From Desulfocurvus sp. (GTDB lineage Bacteria > Desulfobacterota > Desulfovibrionia > Desulfovibrionales > Desulfovibrionaceae): 7,161 nucleotides of DNA. A program made the translations under genes and the position numbers. The stretch's first letter is position 1. Every line of letters begins with the position of its first letter. A model generated the notes under the pieces. The model searched no databases. It was given only the letters and a program-made list of their open reading frames with translations, and was not told the DNA's origin. This document shows, piece by piece, positions 5,746 to 7,161 of the stretch. Location: positions 1 to 7,161 of the forward strand of contig NZ_JALNWM010000183.1 in the NCBI RefSeq assembly GCF_023230885.1, read 5' to 3'.

Positions 5746-6930
5746 TTACGGCTTTTGCCGCCAGCGCCGCAAGAGGTTTCCGAACGCCTCGGCAACGTCG
5801 GCGTAGCGCACGTCGGCGTCGGCGCCGAAGGTCTTGGCCTTGCGGCTGGCCAGGATGAGCACGGCGTGCAGGCCGTGCTCCGCGTAGAACGGCAGCGCAT
5901 AGTACGAACGCACCCCCTGGGGGGCGAAGAGCGCCCAGTCCACCGACTTCACGCTGTCCAGGGTATCCTCCACCAGCAGGGAGCTGAGGTCGAAGCGCTC
6001 GATGTCCTGGGCGATGGTGCCCTCGTAGGCATGGACCGCGCCCCACTCCAGGCTGGCGAACGCCCGGCCGACGCCGAAGACCGTCACCTTGCCGCGGCCC
6101 GACTGGATATGGGAAAGCATAAGCCCGTCCACTTCCGGGCCGCAGGCCTCCCAGAGGCTCTCCAGGGCCGGGCGCAGGTCGCCCGGGCGCAGGGCCTCGT
6201 CGCTGGCGGTGTCGAAAGGCTGCAACAGCGTCTTGTCCTCCACGCTGACCAGGGCCACGCGCACCACCCGCTCTTCCGGCCGCCCCCAGGGCGTGAGCCG
6301 CACATGGGCCGAGAACAGGCCGCGCTCCGTGTTGCCCAGCATCAGCGTGCCCGACCAGGCGTCGTCCTGGGCCGCCTGGCGAGCGGCGCCCATGAGTTGC
6401 TGCCCCAGGTCCTGCGGCGCCACATCATCCAGGGTCAGCAGCCCCGCGCCCCGCTTCTGGCGCATGAACAGGCCATCCGCCGCGGCGTTGGCCTCCTTGA
6501 TGGCGTCGCGTTCCAGGTCGATGGTGAACACGGGGTAGTCCGCATCGCCCACGCGCATGCTGAGCTGCGCGTTGTAGCATTCCGAGCCGTAGCCTCCGGG
6601 GAGGAAGGCCCCCTTCAGGAACCCGCTGTACACCTCGTCGCCGGGCTCGGGCCAGCCCTGGAGCATGAGCGGCTTGCGGCCCGCGTCGGCCCGCAGCCGG
6701 AAAATGGCCGCCGCCGGGCGCGCGGCGTGGATCATGTCCCAGAACTCCACCAGCAGGGGGTAATCCTCTGGCATGACGGCCTGCTTGCGATAGCTGGCGT
6801 TCTTGAGCAGCAGGGAGGCGTCCACGCCATCCAAGTGCCAGCGTGAAAAAAGCTTCAGGCGCGACTCCCGCCGCCGGATGCTCCACAACAAGCCGGGAAA
6901 ACCGTTCCGCCACTGCGAAAAGCGAGGCAT
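5746..6930 (-). CDS. Predicted PAS-PAS-GAF-like sensor protein without output domain
   Basis: 394-aa predicted soluble protein; no membrane span, signal peptide or catalytic motif is visible. Residues 50-110 (MPEDYPLLVEFWDM, then a FRLRADAGRKP-type strand and WPEPGDEVYSGFLKG) resemble the second half of a PAS_3 fold. Residues 133-232 (PVFTIDLERDAIKEANAAAD, then SVEDK) resemble a second PAS domain. Residues 250-392 resemble a GAF domain, with the late GVRSYYALPFYAEHGLHAVLIL strands and a closing helix. No kinase, GGDEF, EAL, HTH or phosphatase domain follows. The ATG at 6930 has AAGGAG 5 nt upstream; the in-frame ATG at 7056 has no ribosome site and would absorb the operator, so I reject it. 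The gene ends at a strong terminator and appears monocistronic. It may sense a ligand or redox state and act through a partner protein. Domain calls are by eye from pattern, with no close family recognised. Confidence 0.8.
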   Translation of the reverse strand: MPRFSQWRNGFPGLLWSIRRRESRLKLFSRWHLDGVDASLLLKNASYRKQAVMPEDYPLLVEFWDMIHAARPAAAIFRLRADAGRKPLMLQGWPEPGDEVYSGFLKGAFLPGGYGSECYNAQLSMRVGDADYPVFTIDLERDAIKEANAAADGLFMRQKRGAGLLTLDDVAPQDLGQQLMGAARQAAQDDAWSGTLMLGNTERGLFSAHVRLTPWGRPEERVVRVALVSVEDKTLLQPFDTASDEALRPGDLRPALESLWEACGPEVDGLMLSHIQSGRGKVTVFGVGRAFASLEWGAVHAYEGTIAQDIERFDLSSLLVEDTLDSVKSVDWALFAPQGVRSYYALPFYAEHGLHAVLILASRKAKTFGADADVRYADVAEAFGNLLRRWRQKP

Positions 6931-6935
6931 ACAAA

Positions 6936-6941
6936 CTCCTT
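6936..6941 (-). promoter_or_regulatory. Ribosome binding site of the PAS/GAF gene
   Basis: AAGGAG on the minus strand lies 5 nt before the ATG at 6930. It supports this start over the upstream in-frame ATG at 7056. Confidence 0.75.
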
Positions 6942-7025
6942 GCGACACAAAGGTCCAACCGGCTGCGGCCGGGGGGACTGGCCTAGAATAGATGCTCTGT
7001 TGGAGCAAGCTTTTTCTTGGCGCGA

Positions 7026-7042
7026 AATTGGTATAACCAATT
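7026..7042. promoter_or_regulatory. GntR/FadR-type operator, proximal site
   Basis: AATTGGTATAACCAATT is a perfect palindrome with 7-bp arms and a 3-nt centre. It matches the form AATTGGT-N3-ACCAATT known for FadR-subfamily GntR regulators such as PdhR and LldR, which respond to pyruvate or lactate. It would lie about 16-32 nt downstream of the start set by the stronger candidate promoter, or over the -10 (7031-7036) of a weaker alternative with TTGGAT (7055-7060) as -35. Either position suits a repressor. The regulator is not in the window. Confidence 0.7.
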
Positions 7043-7064
7043 AGCTGAACAAGCATCCAAGAGC

Positions 7065-7093
7065 ATGATACGGCACTATTCTGAACACTGCAA
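7065..7093 (-). promoter_or_regulatory. Candidate promoter of the PAS/GAF gene
   Basis: TTGCAG (7088-7093), a 17-nt spacer and TATCAT (7065-7070, 5/6 to the -10 consensus) give a plausible sigma70 promoter, with a start near 7058 and a leader of about 128 nt. The proximal palindrome is just downstream and the distal one about 60-70 bp upstream of the start. A weaker alternative is TTGGAT-18-TTATAC (7031-7060). Confidence 0.45.
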
Positions 7094-7121
7094 ACTTATG
7101 AAACAGCGCTTTCAGAAAAAG

Positions 7122-7132
7122 TGGTAATACCA
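7122..7132. promoter_or_regulatory. GntR/FadR-type operator, distal site
   Basis: TGGTAATACCA has 4-bp TGGT/ACCA arms about a 3-nt centre, with the flanking centre bases also symmetric. It shares the TGGT-N3-ACCA core with the site at 7026-7042 and has its centre 93 bp away, close to nine helical turns. Alone it would be weak evidence; the pairing with a perfect site in the same short region raises it. It might serve this promoter by looping, or a divergent gene beyond the window. Confidence 0.5.
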
Positions 7133-7137
7133 AATTC

Positions 7138-7161
7138 TTTAATTATTGGCATTAAAATTAA
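7138..7161. other. AT-rich window edge with inverted repeat
   Basis: The last 24 bases are almost all A/T apart from a GGC. TTTAAT (7138-7143) and ATTAAA (7151-7156) form an inverted repeat around TATTGGC. This may be an UP-like element, a protein-binding site or part of a promoter for a gene to the right. The window ends before this can be decided. Confidence 0.25.

Noticed and set aside
6931..7056. Upstream start (ATG at 7056) for the PAS/GAF gene
   Set aside because: It has no ribosome site, would place a perfect operator palindrome inside the coding region, and has no domain-like content. AAGGAG precedes the ATG at 6930.

Overview
The window is GC-rich chromosomal DNA from a bacterium. 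All six genes I can support lie on the minus strand, so the gene order is read from right to left. An anaerobic-type cobalt chelatase (CbiK) sits next to a CbiM-CbiL-CbiQ-CbiO metal transporter. Together with the very high GC and the PAS/GAF sensor style, this fits a deltaproteobacterial sulfate reducer of the Desulfovibrio type. That placement is inferred from gene content; no marker gene is present.

Layout from right to left. (1) 6931-7161 is markedly AT-rich and looks like a promoter region. It carries two palindromes of the TGGT-N3-ACCA type, which FadR-type GntR regulators recognise, on either side of a plausible promoter. (2) 5746-6930 encodes a 394-aa soluble PAS-PAS-GAF-like protein with no output domain, followed by a textbook intrinsic terminator (5687-5724). 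(3) 5363-5536 is a cobalamin riboswitch aptamer, with a consensus TTGACA -35 box just upstream. Its expression platform contains a hairpin that buries the Shine-Dalgarno sequence of the next gene and a competing helix, so control is probably translational. (4) 1531-5237 is a tight five-gene operon, cbiK-cbiM-cbiL-cbiQ-cbiO, whose genes overlap or are 2 nt apart. (5) 1246-1530 is a spacer with a GC-rich hairpin right after the cbiO stop. (6) 13-1245 encodes an MFS exporter-like protein, probably its own transcription unit.

How the genes work together. The riboswitch senses cobalamin and shuts the operon down when B12 is plentiful. When B12 is scarce, CbiM (substrate-binding membrane component), CbiL (exported and membrane-anchored accessory subunit, in the place of CbiN), CbiQ (coupling membrane protein) and CbiO (ATPase) import Co2+. 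CbiK then inserts the metal into sirohydrochlorin, the committed step of anaerobic B12 synthesis. The most distinctive feature is a 76-residue leader on CbiK with 33 histidines and 3 cysteines, which probably binds or stores the incoming metal.

I saw no mobile element, CRISPR array, tRNA or rRNA. The candidates for something new are the His-rich chelatase fusion, the SD-sequestering switch, and the output-less PAS/GAF protein behind paired GntR-type operators.
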